Source of the DNA: Chitinophagales bacterium
GTDB lineage: Bacteria > Bacteroidota > Bacteroidia > Chitinophagales > Saprospiraceae
DNA: 64,000 nt
Direction: 5' to 3'
Assembly (NCBI GenBank): GCA_017303475.1
Contig: JAFLBO010000008.1
Span: 1-64,000, forward strand
This document shows, in pieces, positions 50,701 through 59,234 of the stretch. Every line of letters starts with the position of its first letter. Position 1 is the first letter of the stretch. The notes under the pieces were generated by a model, which saw only the letters and a program-made list of their open reading frames with translations, had not been told where the DNA came from and made no database searches. A program made the translations under genes and the position numbers.

Positions 50701-51364
50701 GTGGCTGGTAGGTGGCGACGGATGGGCTTACGACATTGGTTCTGGCGGTTTGGACCACGCACTGGCCAGCGGCAAAAACATCAATGTTCTGGTGCTGGAT
50801 ACCGAAGTGTACTCTAATACCGGCGGACAGATGTCTAAAGCTACTCCAACAGCGGCCACTGCCAAGTTTGCTGCTGCCGGCAAACGCGTGGGTAAAAAAG
50901 ACCTGGCCATGCAAGCCATATCTTATGGTAATGTGTACGTGGCACAGATCGCCATGGGCGCAAATCCGCAGCAAACTCTGTTGGCTATGCGGGAAGCGGA
51001 AGCTTACCCGGGGCCATCACTGATCCTGGCTTACTCGCACTGCATTGCACACGGAATCGATATGGATAAAGGACTGGATCAACAACACCGGGCGGTAGCT
51101 TCCGGCTACTGGCCGCTCATCCGCTACAATCCGGTGCTGCGGCAGGCTAATCGCAATCCGTTCGTGCTGGATTCCCTGCGTCCGACCATTTCCCTCAAGG
51201 ATTACGCTTATCAGGAGCTGCGCTATACAGATCTGAAGCGGAGCAATCCGGAAGAAGCCGAAACGCTCATGCAACTGGCTCAAACCATTGCAGATCTGCG
51301 CTGGCAGAATTATGAGAATATGGCCAGCTGGAAAGCGGAAGCATTTGTACCGATGAGTGAATGA
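47792..51364 (+). CDS. nifJ: Pyruvate:ferredoxin (flavodoxin) oxidoreductase
   Basis: Predicted single-chain pyruvate:ferredoxin oxidoreductase, 1190 residues, the expected homodimer-subunit length. It converts pyruvate and CoA to acetyl-CoA and CO2 with reduced ferredoxin. The N-terminal domain begins IDGNEAAAYIAYRVNEVCAI and contains YPITPSSAMAELADEW. Two 4Fe-4S motifs (CIQCGNCSFVCPHSVI; CTGCNLCVEACP) occupy the ferredoxin-like part near residue 690-760. The proximal cluster and TPP-binding region follow (CAGCGETPYL; GDGWAYDIGSGGLDHALASG; SNTGGQMSKATP). It is second in a transcript with the Fe-S flavoprotein. The enzyme is oxygen-sensitive, so the pair suggests low-oxygen or fermentative growth. 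Confidence 0.96.
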   Translation: MSKSSKKVTIDGNEAAAYIAYRVNEVCAIYPITPSSAMAELADEWTSKKVKNIWGHVPEVIEMQSEGGAAGAVHGSLQTGALTTTFTASQGLMLMLPNMYKIAGELTSAVFHVAARSLAAQALSIFGDHSDVMAARTTGFAMLASGSVQEAHDGALIAQAATLKARLPFIHFFDGFRTSHEVNKIDLIPDETILAIIDEQDVIAHRRRALSPDRPVVRGTAQNPDVYFQGRESANPFYHATPELVQAAMDRFAVLTGRQYRLFDYHGAPDAERVIIIMGSGAETAQETSDYLNRQGEKTGVLQVRLYRPFSVKHLLEALPKTIQKIAVLDRCKEPGAAGEPMYQDVVTAFVEGYGQGIWPAIPKVVGGRYGLSSKEFTPGMAKAVFDALKDGHPRNHFTIGIHDDVTHTSLPWEYLELRDESLTEAMFFALGADGTVGANKNSIKIIGENTDLHAQGYFVYDSKKSGSQTVSHLRFGKHPIRAPYLIREAGFVACHKFNFIHKTDMLRFAKPGGTFLLNSPYGKDEVWGQLPAPVQRAIRDKGLRFYVIDASAVAEETGMGNRINTIMQVCFFALSRVLPREEAIAAIKKAIEKTYQKKGEQVVQQNFRAVDATLEHLYEVTLMPVMEHQPDYPPVVPAEAPAFVREVTAVMMEGRGDELPVSAMPVDGTYPSGTTQWEKRNISDDIPVWEPDLCIQCGNCSFVCPHSVIRTKFYHENLLENAPAGFAAAPINARGFPETRYTLQVYLEDCTGCNLCVEACPVQDPADAQRKAINMAEKAPYLEQGRENIRFFETIPYNDRSTLDFSLVRGAQFLEPLFEFSGACAGCGETPYLRVLSQLFGDRLIVANATGCSSIFGGNLPTTPWAKNAEGRGPAWSNSLFEDNAEFGLGMRISVDKHVDMVRELLRRVSGELDPELVEDLLNAPQTTETEIALQRARVEKLNAALEQSKHPDAVHLRSISEYFVRRSVWLVGGDGWAYDIGSGGLDHALASGKNINVLVLDTEVYSNTGGQMSKATPTAATAKFAAAGKRVGKKDLAMQAISYGNVYVAQIAMGANPQQTLLAMREAEAYPGPSLILAYSHCIAHGIDMDKGLDQQHRAVASGYWPLIRYNPVLRQANRNPFVLDSLRPTISLKDYAYQELRYTDLKRSNPEEAETLMQLAQTIADLRWQNYENMASWKAEAFVPMSE

Positions 51365-51371
51365 GAGGGTG

Positions 51372-51875
51372 TTATTGTGTCATTGGATAGGTAAAACCAT
51401 CTGCTGAAAAAATCTGATCATCCGTCAATGGGGTAATCAGGGCGCCGCTTTTGGTTCTATAACCGTACCCGAAATACCAATCTTGTGTTTGTATGAGTTG
51501 GAATGTTTCGTCCTGAAATCGGGATTGAAGCGTATCGGGATGGCTCCTGTGTTTCCAAAAGAACCTGTAGGTACCCATTACCTCTGTTTGCAGTTCAAGT
51601 TGTGCAGTATCAAAATTTAGTTGGTGCAGCAGAGTTTCCCATTTGAGGAAGAACATCGTTACTCCATTTTCGTATTCAATGTTTTTGTAAGTGGCGGCAA
51701 AACTGATCACACGCTGATCATAAAATTGAGGACGCTCCAATACTTCTAAATTGAACATTCCTGCTGACAAAAAAGGGAACTGGGTATCAATACCCATTGC
51801 CTTTATGGGCGAGCCAAAGGTATCGGGTTCGCCATATCGACTTAATATATAACCTGAGAGAATGGATAAGCCCAT
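51372..51875 (-). CDS. Hypothetical protein, possibly exported
   Basis: Predicted 167-residue protein without a recognised family. The first 15 residues (MGLSILSGYILSRYG) are mildly hydrophobic and could be an anchor. The rest is mixed alpha/beta with many aromatic residues (VTMFFLKWETLLHQLNF, WYFGYGYRTKSG). The gene ends eight bases from the nifJ stop, convergent, with no hairpin between. Nothing in context gives a role. Confidence 0.55.
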   Translation of the reverse strand: MGLSILSGYILSRYGEPDTFGSPIKAMGIDTQFPFLSAGMFNLEVLERPQFYDQRVISFAATYKNIEYENGVTMFFLKWETLLHQLNFDTAQLELQTEVMGTYRFFWKHRSHPDTLQSRFQDETFQLIQTQDWYFGYGYRTKSGALITPLTDDQIFSADGFTYPMTQ

Positions 51876-52061
51876 AATAAGAAAGATTAGAGCATGAAGG
51901 TATAAACTTGTGAACTACCTTGACAAAACTTGTACAAAGTGGTAATACGGGCCCAATGGAGAACCTATTTAATTTGGTTTACCACAAATAAAGCAGAGCA
52001 TCCAAAAACGCTATTCCATTACATTTTATGCAGAAAAACTCTCCAGTACTATAACTCAAAT

Positions 52062-52069
52062 TACATTTG
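52062..52069 (+). promoter_or_regulatory. Putative -7 box TACATTTG
   Basis: TACATTTG fits TAnnTTTG and lies 22 bases before the ATG at 52092. The 216-base gap before that gene holds nothing else I can name. Confidence 0.45.
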
Positions 52070-52091
52070 TTAGACAAGCTCGGAGAGCAAC

Positions 52092-53786
52092 ATGAAAAAA
52101 ACACATCTACTACTACTTGCCCTGATTTCTGCTGTTGCACTCAGGGCCCAATCCCTGCAATGGGGACTCAGCTGGGGAAGTACGGCCTCAGATCAATTTG
52201 TTTACGTTCATCTTAGTCCGCAGGGCGATTTATATACCTGCGCCCGATTGCCGTATACTGGCACTACAGATGTAGATCCCGGGCCTGCTGAACAGTGGAT
52301 CACTACTGCCGGGCATCTGGATATTCTGGTGAGCAAATTTCAACCGGACGGGCAATTAATTTGGGCCAAATCTGTGGGTGGTACAGGATTCGATGAAGCA
52401 GACCTCCGTATAGACAACGAAGGCAATATCTATCTGACCGGCTTTTTTTCTAATGAAGTAGATTTTGATTTGGGTCCTGGCACTTTTATCCTCACATCTT
52501 CAGGCGGCAAAGATGTGTTTGTTGCAAAATACAATGCCGACATGGAACTAATATGGGCGCGATCCATTGGAGGTGCGCAAGATGACGAAGTTCGGGCACG
52601 AGAGTTGGATGCGCAGGGACGGCTTGTTGTGGCCGGAAATTTTGCCGGCACGGTAGATTTCGATCCCGGGCCAGGGCAATTAACCCTTGTAGCTGACAGC
52701 GGAAGTAATGTGTTTGCATTTTGCCTGGATAACAACGGATCGCTGGTTTGGGCAAATAACCTGGGTGCCGCGGTTGCAGATAACAACAACCAATCACTCG
52801 CCGCACTTGCAACCGATCATAGTGGCAATACCACAGCTTTGCTGAATTTTACCGGCCAGAGAGATGCCGATCCCGGGCCAGGTGTACTTATGTTTGAGGC
52901 AGATACCGGACTTGCCTTAATCATATTACGGCTGCAAAGCAATGGCCAGCTTTTATCAGCTAAAATGCTGGGGGGTACAGGAGGCGATATCGTTCCATTT
53001 ACGGCAGAATATGATCCGCAGAACAACCTGGTTATATGCGGGCTTACCTTCAGACAGGAAGATTTTGACCCGGGCGTCAAAGTGCGCACACTGCCCGACA
53101 ATACTAAGGCATTCCTGGTTAAATACACCGCTGATAGCGATTTGGGTTGGGTGAAAGCTTTCGAAGGCGACGATCTGGGATTTATCAAAAAAATGCTGCA
53201 TCGGGTAGCGCCTAATGGGGATATTTACTTCACAGGCAGCTCCATTTATGGAACCATAGATTTTGATCCGGGTATAGGTCAGTTTTTGCTTACCTCACAG
53301 GCAAATTACAATGGATTTTTAGCCAAATATACCCCCAACGGCCTGCTTAAATGGGCTTATGCGCAAAGCAATGTAGACAATAGTTTTACAGAGGGAGAAA
53401 GTCTGGCCATAAACGAACAGGGCGACATCTACCTGGGCGGCTTTTTCCTGGGTGCTTTCGATTGCGATCCGGGCTTTGAAGCACAAATTTTAACCACAAA
53501 TGGCTTCGGAGATCACTATGTATTAAAGCTACTCGACAACACTGTAGACGTGCAGGAGCCCGGCACACTTCCTTCCTGGCAACTTATGCCCAACCCAAGC
53601 AATGGCCTGATATCATGGGACTCCCAGCTTTCCTGGCATTATTCCCTGCGCAATGCTTTGGGCGTTTGTCTATTGGAAGGCGTGTCTGTAGCGGGCAAGA
53701 ATGAAATTGACATACGGCAGGCACCTGCCGGTGTGTATTTCCTGCAATGTGAAGGAGGTAAAACCTTGAAGCTGATTAAACAATAG
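52092..53786 (+). CDS. Secreted SBBP-type beta-propeller with T9SS tail
   Basis: Predicted 564-residue extracellular protein. A signal peptide (MKKTHLLLLALISAVALRAQ) is followed by seven units of about 60 residues, each with a D-x-D-P-G-like turn (VDFDPGPGQL, DADPGPGVLM, IDFDPGIGQF, FDCDPGFEAQ) and a strand such as GNIYLTGFF. This is the SBBP (seven-bladed propeller) pattern, and seven units fit one closed propeller. Residues about 490-564 form a T9SS type A tail (WQLMPNPSNGLISWD). No enzymatic motif is seen; it is probably a surface binding or adhesion protein. Confidence 0.83.
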   Translation: MKKTHLLLLALISAVALRAQSLQWGLSWGSTASDQFVYVHLSPQGDLYTCARLPYTGTTDVDPGPAEQWITTAGHLDILVSKFQPDGQLIWAKSVGGTGFDEADLRIDNEGNIYLTGFFSNEVDFDLGPGTFILTSSGGKDVFVAKYNADMELIWARSIGGAQDDEVRARELDAQGRLVVAGNFAGTVDFDPGPGQLTLVADSGSNVFAFCLDNNGSLVWANNLGAAVADNNNQSLAALATDHSGNTTALLNFTGQRDADPGPGVLMFEADTGLALIILRLQSNGQLLSAKMLGGTGGDIVPFTAEYDPQNNLVICGLTFRQEDFDPGVKVRTLPDNTKAFLVKYTADSDLGWVKAFEGDDLGFIKKMLHRVAPNGDIYFTGSSIYGTIDFDPGIGQFLLTSQANYNGFLAKYTPNGLLKWAYAQSNVDNSFTEGESLAINEQGDIYLGGFFLGAFDCDPGFEAQILTTNGFGDHYVLKLLDNTVDVQEPGTLPSWQLMPNPSNGLISWDSQLSWHYSLRNALGVCLLEGVSVAGKNEIDIRQAPAGVYFLQCEGGKTLKLIKQ

Positions 53787-53796
53787 GATCAAAGGC

Positions 53797-54918
53797 TTAT
53801 CCCTTGCCAAATCGTTTACTCAACCAGGCCCTTACAGGCTCATCGTACCATTTAAGCAAGGCATAAGACAAGGCAATACTCCCAACCAAAATCAACCCAC
53901 CCATGGCTAATCCCTGCGCCATAGGCACGTTTTTCTCATTCACCCATTTGATATGCAAATAAATAAACGGATAATGAATGATGTACAATGGATAAGATAC
54001 CTCACCTAAAAATTTGCACACCCGGGCCGACAAGCCTTCCGTCATGGTACCGCCAGCTCCCATGACAACAATAAACGGGAATAGAAAAATAATACAGGCA
54101 GATTCATATAAGCCATTCATCCACAATTGCTCCGGGCCACCAAACCTTGGCAAACTAAATGCCAGTACCAGTAACAAACTGCACCACAAGAAGGCATTTT
54201 TCACCTGCACCACTTTCCCGGTACGGAACAACAATACTCCGGCAAAAAACGGGAATAAAACACGAGTTAATCCCACCCTGGTTTGTGCAGCATCCAACGC
54301 CCAACCGCCAATCATATCGCCACGATCGCCGAAAACAGCATACTGCACCAATACTCCCGCGCATATCAGTACGAGCGCGCTCAGGACCATGCGCGAAAAC
54401 TTGTGCACAAACAAAGCATACAACAAATTAGCGATGTATTCATAAAACAACGACCAGGCAGGACCATTCAGAGGCGCCATTTCCTGCCACCCACGAATGT
54501 CAAAGGCCGGCAACAAAGGCAACAATGTGCACCCTAAAAGCATGACAGCCAGCATTTTCCATACCGGCGTTTCTGCTATTACTGGATAAATATCTCCTTG
54601 TCCAAAATAAAACATCAAGGCGCCAACAACCGCACCTGCCACAACCATAGGTTGTAAACGAATCAAACGCCTTCGGTAAAAATCTGGACGCGACATCTGG
54701 CCCCAGCGATCATCATAGGCATAAGCCACTACAAAACCGGAAAGCAGAAAGAAAAAATCCACCGCCAGGTATCCGTGATTGACAATCTGGATAAAACGAT
54801 TGTTGTGCGAGTAAGTTTCAAACACATGGAACACAACTACCATTACAGAAGCCACCCCACGCAGACCATCCAGGATATCAAAGTGTTTTTTGGGGATAAA
54901 GTTGGTTGCAGACGACAT
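53797..54918 (-). CDS. Acyltransferase family 3 membrane protein (OafA-like)
   Basis: Predicted 373-residue inner-membrane protein with about ten hydrophobic segments. It belongs to the acyltransferase-3 (OafA/YrhL) family: the N-terminal FDILDGLRGVASVMVVVFHV carries the conserved arginine and histidine. FFFLLSGFVVAYAYDDR and GEVSYPLYIIHYPFIYLH are also characteristic. Such enzymes move acyl groups to sugars or lipids on the outer face of the inner membrane. No glycan biosynthesis genes are nearby, so the acceptor is unknown. It ends 11 bases from the convergent propeller gene. Confidence 0.88.
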   Translation of the reverse strand: MSSATNFIPKKHFDILDGLRGVASVMVVVFHVFETYSHNNRFIQIVNHGYLAVDFFFLLSGFVVAYAYDDRWGQMSRPDFYRRRLIRLQPMVVAGAVVGALMFYFGQGDIYPVIAETPVWKMLAVMLLGCTLLPLLPAFDIRGWQEMAPLNGPAWSLFYEYIANLLYALFVHKFSRMVLSALVLICAGVLVQYAVFGDRGDMIGGWALDAAQTRVGLTRVLFPFFAGVLLFRTGKVVQVKNAFLWCSLLLVLAFSLPRFGGPEQLWMNGLYESACIIFLFPFIVVMGAGGTMTEGLSARVCKFLGEVSYPLYIIHYPFIYLHIKWVNEKNVPMAQGLAMGGLILVGSIALSYALLKWYDEPVRAWLSKRFGKG

Positions 54919-54940
54919 AGAAAAGGGAAAAGTGAAGCGC

Positions 54941-54948
54941 CAAATATA
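54941..54948 (-). promoter_or_regulatory. Putative minus-strand -7 box for the acyltransferase gene
   Basis: CAAATATA on the plus strand reads TATATTTG on the minus strand, a TAnnTTTG match 23 bases before the start at 54918. Confidence 0.45.
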
Positions 54949-55094
54949 TGAGCATGTTGAAGATTTTATCTACGTCTGAATACTCCAATTATGGTCTTTT
55001 CAAAAAAACGCATGGATTGTTCTCACATGCATCAAGCTGTGAGAAGGTGTGGTTAAATACCCATTTCCGACTGATTGAAAACACTCCTGCCCTA

Positions 55095-55862
55095 CTACCG
55101 GTCCAGCCATTTTTTAAACCCGGGCGCTTTTTCCCTACTAATATCCACTTCCATTTTGGCAGGTGATTTCAGGAAAACCGTTAGTTTTTGATTTTCGTGC
55201 GGACGCACACTTTGTATGGCATCAATATGAATGATACTTTGGCGGTTAGCCCGATAAAATAACTGAGGGTCCAGCAATTCTTCTATTTCCTCAAGAGTTT
55301 GATAATCAAGCAGGAATTTATCACCGGAAAATGTGTAGAGGTAATTTAGCTGATCGCGTACAAAACAGGCAATATCTGTGGTACGAACAGGTACCCACTG
55401 ATTCCGGGCGCTGGCTATAAATTTTTCTTTGTACAAACTGCCTTTTATAGGCTGTTGCAATAGTTTAGCCAACTCCATCAGGTTATTGGGCTGTGGCTGT
55501 TTGGCCAAAATCAGGTTCCGGGCACGGTCAAGCGTTTTGCGCAATGTACCCTCATCTACAGGCTTTAGCAGATAATCAAACCCATTTACTTTGAAAGCCC
55601 TGATGGCATATTCATCATAGGCCGTAGTAAATATAACCGGGCATTGCAGCGTGTATTGTTCAAACAATTCGAAACTCATGCCATCTCCAAGTTGGATATC
55701 CATAAATATCAAATCCGGCTCGGCATTATTGAGAAACCATTTTTTGGCGGTTTTCAAGCTGGGCAAATGGCACAGAATATCCACATCAGGAGCCACCTGA
55801 CCAATCTTGTATTGTAGCTCTTTGGCAATGAGCAGTTCGTCTTCTATAATAATGGCAGTCAT
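55095..55862 (-). CDS. LytTR response regulator
   Basis: Predicted 255-residue response regulator. The receiver domain covers about 1-120, with acidic residues in IIIEDE and the phospho-acceptor Asp55 in LIFMDIQLGDG, followed by FTTAYDEYAIRAF and LLKPVDEGTLRKTL. The LytTR DNA-binding domain spans about 150-250 (WVPVRTTDIACFVRDQLNYL; FYRANRQSIIHIDAI). It lies 28 bases downstream of the propeller histidine kinase gene and is its obvious partner. Target genes are unknown. Confidence 0.93.
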   Translation of the reverse strand: MTAIIIEDELLIAKELQYKIGQVAPDVDILCHLPSLKTAKKWFLNNAEPDLIFMDIQLGDGMSFELFEQYTLQCPVIFTTAYDEYAIRAFKVNGFDYLLKPVDEGTLRKTLDRARNLILAKQPQPNNLMELAKLLQQPIKGSLYKEKFIASARNQWVPVRTTDIACFVRDQLNYLYTFSGDKFLLDYQTLEEIEELLDPQLFYRANRQSIIHIDAIQSVRPHENQKLTVFLKSPAKMEVDISREKAPGFKKWLDR

Positions 55863-55890
55863 AGCGTGGAGTAGTTGACGTTGAAAGAGG

Positions 55891-58800
55891 TTATAGCAAG
55901 GGAATCCTTACTAAAAAATGATCCTGGGTTTCCAATGTTTCCATCGGATAGTCGCTCAGGTATTGATACAAAGAGCGCAAACGAACCAAGCCTTGTTTGT
56001 TACTGGTTTCTACCACAGTTCGACGCTGGAGATTGTTTTTTACTACGAGATAATTGGGGTCTGTGTAAATTTCAACCACCAAAGGCTCAGAAGCATCGAA
56101 CGTATTGTGTTTCAATGCATTTTCCAACAAATTTTGCAAAGTAACAGGCACAATTTTACGATCAAGCGCTAATGGATCTATTGTAAAATACACTTGAAAA
56201 GCCTCTCCAAACCTCGTTTGTTGCAACTTTATAAAGTGCTCTGCAAAATCCACCTCGTCCTGAAGCGTAACGGTTTCTCTGTCTCGGCTCTGCAAAATAT
56301 AGCGGTACATCTTACTCAGAGCTTCCAGAAATTCCGAAGCGGTTTTTTGGTCAAACCGAATCAAGCTTCCTAATGAGGCCAAAGAATTGAACAAGAAGTG
56401 TGGGTTGAGCTGTTGTGTCAGGTTTTCATACTGTACCAGCGCTTTTTCCTTCGATAAAGCCTGCGCTTTCTGCTCAAGGGAAAAAAAGTCTCGTTTCAGT
56501 CGTTCCCTCCTGCGAAAGGCCATAATGCCGGCTATAATTAATAGTATAAACACCAGCCCCCAGAACCACAAAGACTTATACCAGTGCTGGCCAATGTGAA
56601 TATTGAGGGTTTTTTCCGGCACATTCCAGTTGTTCAGGTCATTGGTTGCTTTATACCTAAACACATACCGGCCACCAGGCACTGCGGTATAATTGGCTCT
56701 TCTATCCTGGGTAATTATCCAGTTTTTATCATAAGGCTCCATTTTGTAGGCATACCATGTCTGCAACGGGTTGGTGTAGTTGATGGCCAGCATGTCGATG
56801 GAGAAAAAATTGTTGCCAGGCGGCAAATACAGTTCCCTCAGTTCCTCCACATTGGATACAGTGGGAAAGGGTTTGTTGAACACCTTTATTTCGGAAAGCA
56901 TCACTGGCAGGTTAAGCTCCGGCGTTTTGTATTTTTCCGGAGAAAAAATCAAAAATCCACGGGTAGTACAAAACACAAAACGGCCATCCTTAAGCTGATA
57001 TGCTGGCCGGTCCGTAAAATCATCCTCATTTAGTCCGTCCTCAATATGAAACTGACGAATAAGCCGCCCCTCATTATCCAACAACAAAAAACCATGTGAT
57101 GTGCCGGTCCATACCCTCTGCTGCTTATCTATTGCAAGGCTCATATACCTGTTGGTAGGCAAACCTGTCGCTGTGTTATAATTAGTAAACCGGAATGTAT
57201 AAGGATCTATAACAGAAATACCTTCCAAGGTAGCCGCCCAAATCCGTCCTTTGGCATCCTCAGCTAAACTGTACACAAAATTCCCAATCAAATTCGTGTC
57301 ATTCGCCGGAGTTCTCCTCCAGTATTTTGCCGATTGGTTTTGGGGATCATAATAGATTAAGCCATTTCCGTCCAGCCCAAACCAAAGCTGACCGCGACTG
57401 TCTTCTAAAATACACTGGCCATAATAGCCCTTGTGTGGAGCCAAAACAGGGTGTTCCTCCAAAGGCCGGAACTTTTTTTCGCCGGGGAGGCGGTAATAAT
57501 GTCCGGAATTGCCAAAATTGGCCACCCACATAGTACCATCTTTGGCCTGGTGAACGGCTTTTGTCACTACATTCGGCAATCCATCCTGCTCTCCAAGGAA
57601 TTCAATCTGGGTTTTTCCCGCCCGCAACAGATTAACACCTTTGGCTGTACTGATCCAGAGATCCCCTGCCTTGTCAATATACAAAGCACGCACAGAATTA
57701 TCGTGCAATACCTTGAGTTTGTCTGGCTCGTTACCGTAATACCGTGTTTCGCCAGTGCCTGGATCCATATAGAACAATCCATCTCCTGTGCCAAGCCACC
57801 ATTTGCCATGCGCAGTTTCCACACAAGCACGTGCATTTAGTAAGTATTCATTTGCACCTGCATGATTTCCAGGAGTAACAGACTCGAACAGGTTATTGGA
57901 CGGATCAAAGAAAAAGATACCTTTTCTGGATGCCCCCCAAATTTTGCCTTCCCGGTCCTGAAACAAGTTTAATAATATCACCGAAGGAATTCCATGGGGC
58001 ATCCACGACTCCGTTTTGATAAGCTGAAACTTGTCTTCAGCCTCAGAATAAAGCGCTAAACCAATATATGTGGTAGCAACCCAAAGGCGCTCCTGTCGGT
58101 CAATAAACAAATCAGAAATCGGATTGGAATGTTTGACTGCAGGCTGCTCCAGTTCCTCATGACTTTTCCAATAATTAAATTGAATATTGGTTTGAACAAT
58201 GGTAGCACGATCTCCGGCAAAGGCACACCATAGCTTCCCCTTTGCACTCACTGCAATGCGAATAATCCGTTTACCGGCTGTTTCAGGCACCTGTGGTATA
58301 GCCTTAAATTGCTCAGAATCCAGATTGAAAGTCATCAGGCCGGTTGCGGTGGCCAGGTATAGTTCTCTGCCTAACTGGGCTATATCGTAAACTGCCGGAA
58401 TTGGAGCATCCAGTCCGGATTTAAGTCCATCAAAATAAGTGAGTTCGTTTGTTTGGTTGTTGAGTTTTGCCAGCCCTCCATTCCAGCCAAAAAATATCTG
58501 ATGTGGCTCCGCTTCGTGGAGCTTGTGCAACCAGTTCAGCGTACTATCCCCAAACTTTTGAAAACAATCTTTTGCATAATCGTATTTGACCAACCCGTTC
58601 AGCATACCCATCCAAAGTCCACCATCTGAAGCGCAAAGCAGGGTGCGAATCCCCCCTGAATAAAGCGCACAGGAATCTCCTTGTATATGCTCATAGTTTT
58701 TAACCCCATATCCATCATACCGGTTTGCGCCCGTTACAGTACCCAACCACATGTAACCGTATTTGTCCTGACAAACGGAGGATAGCAGGTTGCTGGTCAG

Positions 58801-58905
58801 GCCTTGTGCTGTTGTGATTTTCTGTACATTAAAGGATAAAGGTTGCGCCTCGGAAGAGACACAGCTGAGTAAACCAATGAAAAGGGAGGCGTACAGTGCT
58901 TTCAT
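55891..58905 (-). CDS. Propeller-type sensor histidine kinase (LytS/YpdA-type)
   Basis: Predicted membrane sensor kinase of 1004 residues. A signal peptide (MKALYASLFIGLLSCVSSEAQ) leads to two-component-regulator propeller repeats through about residue 690, with recurring blades such as YGYMWLGTVTGANRYDGYG and GDLWISTAKGVNLLR. A Y_Y_Y-type domain (YAYKMEPYDKNWI) and one membrane helix at about 776-796 follow. The cytoplasmic part is a His_kinase domain with phospho-acceptor His836 in NPHFLFNSLASLGSL and the ATP-binding motif NLLENALKHN. It signals to the LytTR regulator next to it. The ligand is probably extracytoplasmic and cannot be named. Confidence 0.93.
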   Translation of the reverse strand: MKALYASLFIGLLSCVSSEAQPLSFNVQKITTAQGLTSNLLSSVCQDKYGYMWLGTVTGANRYDGYGVKNYEHIQGDSCALYSGGIRTLLCASDGGLWMGMLNGLVKYDYAKDCFQKFGDSTLNWLHKLHEAEPHQIFFGWNGGLAKLNNQTNELTYFDGLKSGLDAPIPAVYDIAQLGRELYLATATGLMTFNLDSEQFKAIPQVPETAGKRIIRIAVSAKGKLWCAFAGDRATIVQTNIQFNYWKSHEELEQPAVKHSNPISDLFIDRQERLWVATTYIGLALYSEAEDKFQLIKTESWMPHGIPSVILLNLFQDREGKIWGASRKGIFFFDPSNNLFESVTPGNHAGANEYLLNARACVETAHGKWWLGTGDGLFYMDPGTGETRYYGNEPDKLKVLHDNSVRALYIDKAGDLWISTAKGVNLLRAGKTQIEFLGEQDGLPNVVTKAVHQAKDGTMWVANFGNSGHYYRLPGEKKFRPLEEHPVLAPHKGYYGQCILEDSRGQLWFGLDGNGLIYYDPQNQSAKYWRRTPANDTNLIGNFVYSLAEDAKGRIWAATLEGISVIDPYTFRFTNYNTATGLPTNRYMSLAIDKQQRVWTGTSHGFLLLDNEGRLIRQFHIEDGLNEDDFTDRPAYQLKDGRFVFCTTRGFLIFSPEKYKTPELNLPVMLSEIKVFNKPFPTVSNVEELRELYLPPGNNFFSIDMLAINYTNPLQTWYAYKMEPYDKNWIITQDRRANYTAVPGGRYVFRYKATNDLNNWNVPEKTLNIHIGQHWYKSLWFWGLVFILLIIAGIMAFRRRERLKRDFFSLEQKAQALSKEKALVQYENLTQQLNPHFLFNSLASLGSLIRFDQKTASEFLEALSKMYRYILQSRDRETVTLQDEVDFAEHFIKLQQTRFGEAFQVYFTIDPLALDRKIVPVTLQNLLENALKHNTFDASEPLVVEIYTDPNYLVVKNNLQRRTVVETSNKQGLVRLRSLYQYLSDYPMETLETQDHFLVRIPLL

Positions 58906-59234
58906 CCATCAGGCCAGGATAGGCTCCGGCGTGGACAAATATCCGCTTTTCGGGACGAATATTGCCAAAGCTTTTATTTGAAGCGTATCAAATTTGGAAT
59001 AAAACGTAGTCAGAGGGGATTAGAGCATGTTGGGGCGCAAATGCCAATCTATTACCCTCGGCTCACGTTCCTGAATTGTACATAGAAGTCAACTCAAAAC
59101 GCTTCATCCCAGTATACCTACGGTTCATTGGAAATCCTGCAGCCCTCCACAATGATTTTTTGGCGCCCCCCCAAAAGGCCCCTCACCTTTGTTTCATCAA
59201 ACGCAACAAACTTTCTCATCTCAATTTTATTCCA
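58906..59234. other. 329-base intergenic region
   Basis: The gap between the divergent kinase and GRAS-like genes holds a half-copy of the AGAGCATGTTGGGG repeat at 59022-59035 and no gene I can support. An open frame enters from 59076 in the GRAS frame, but its extra 53 residues are not conserved in character. I see no clear -7 box for either gene. Confidence 0.5.

Noticed and set aside
59076..59234. N-terminal extension of the GRAS-like protein
   Set aside because: The 53 extra residues precede the first conserved helix, are proline- and lysine-rich without pattern, and have no promoter box before them.
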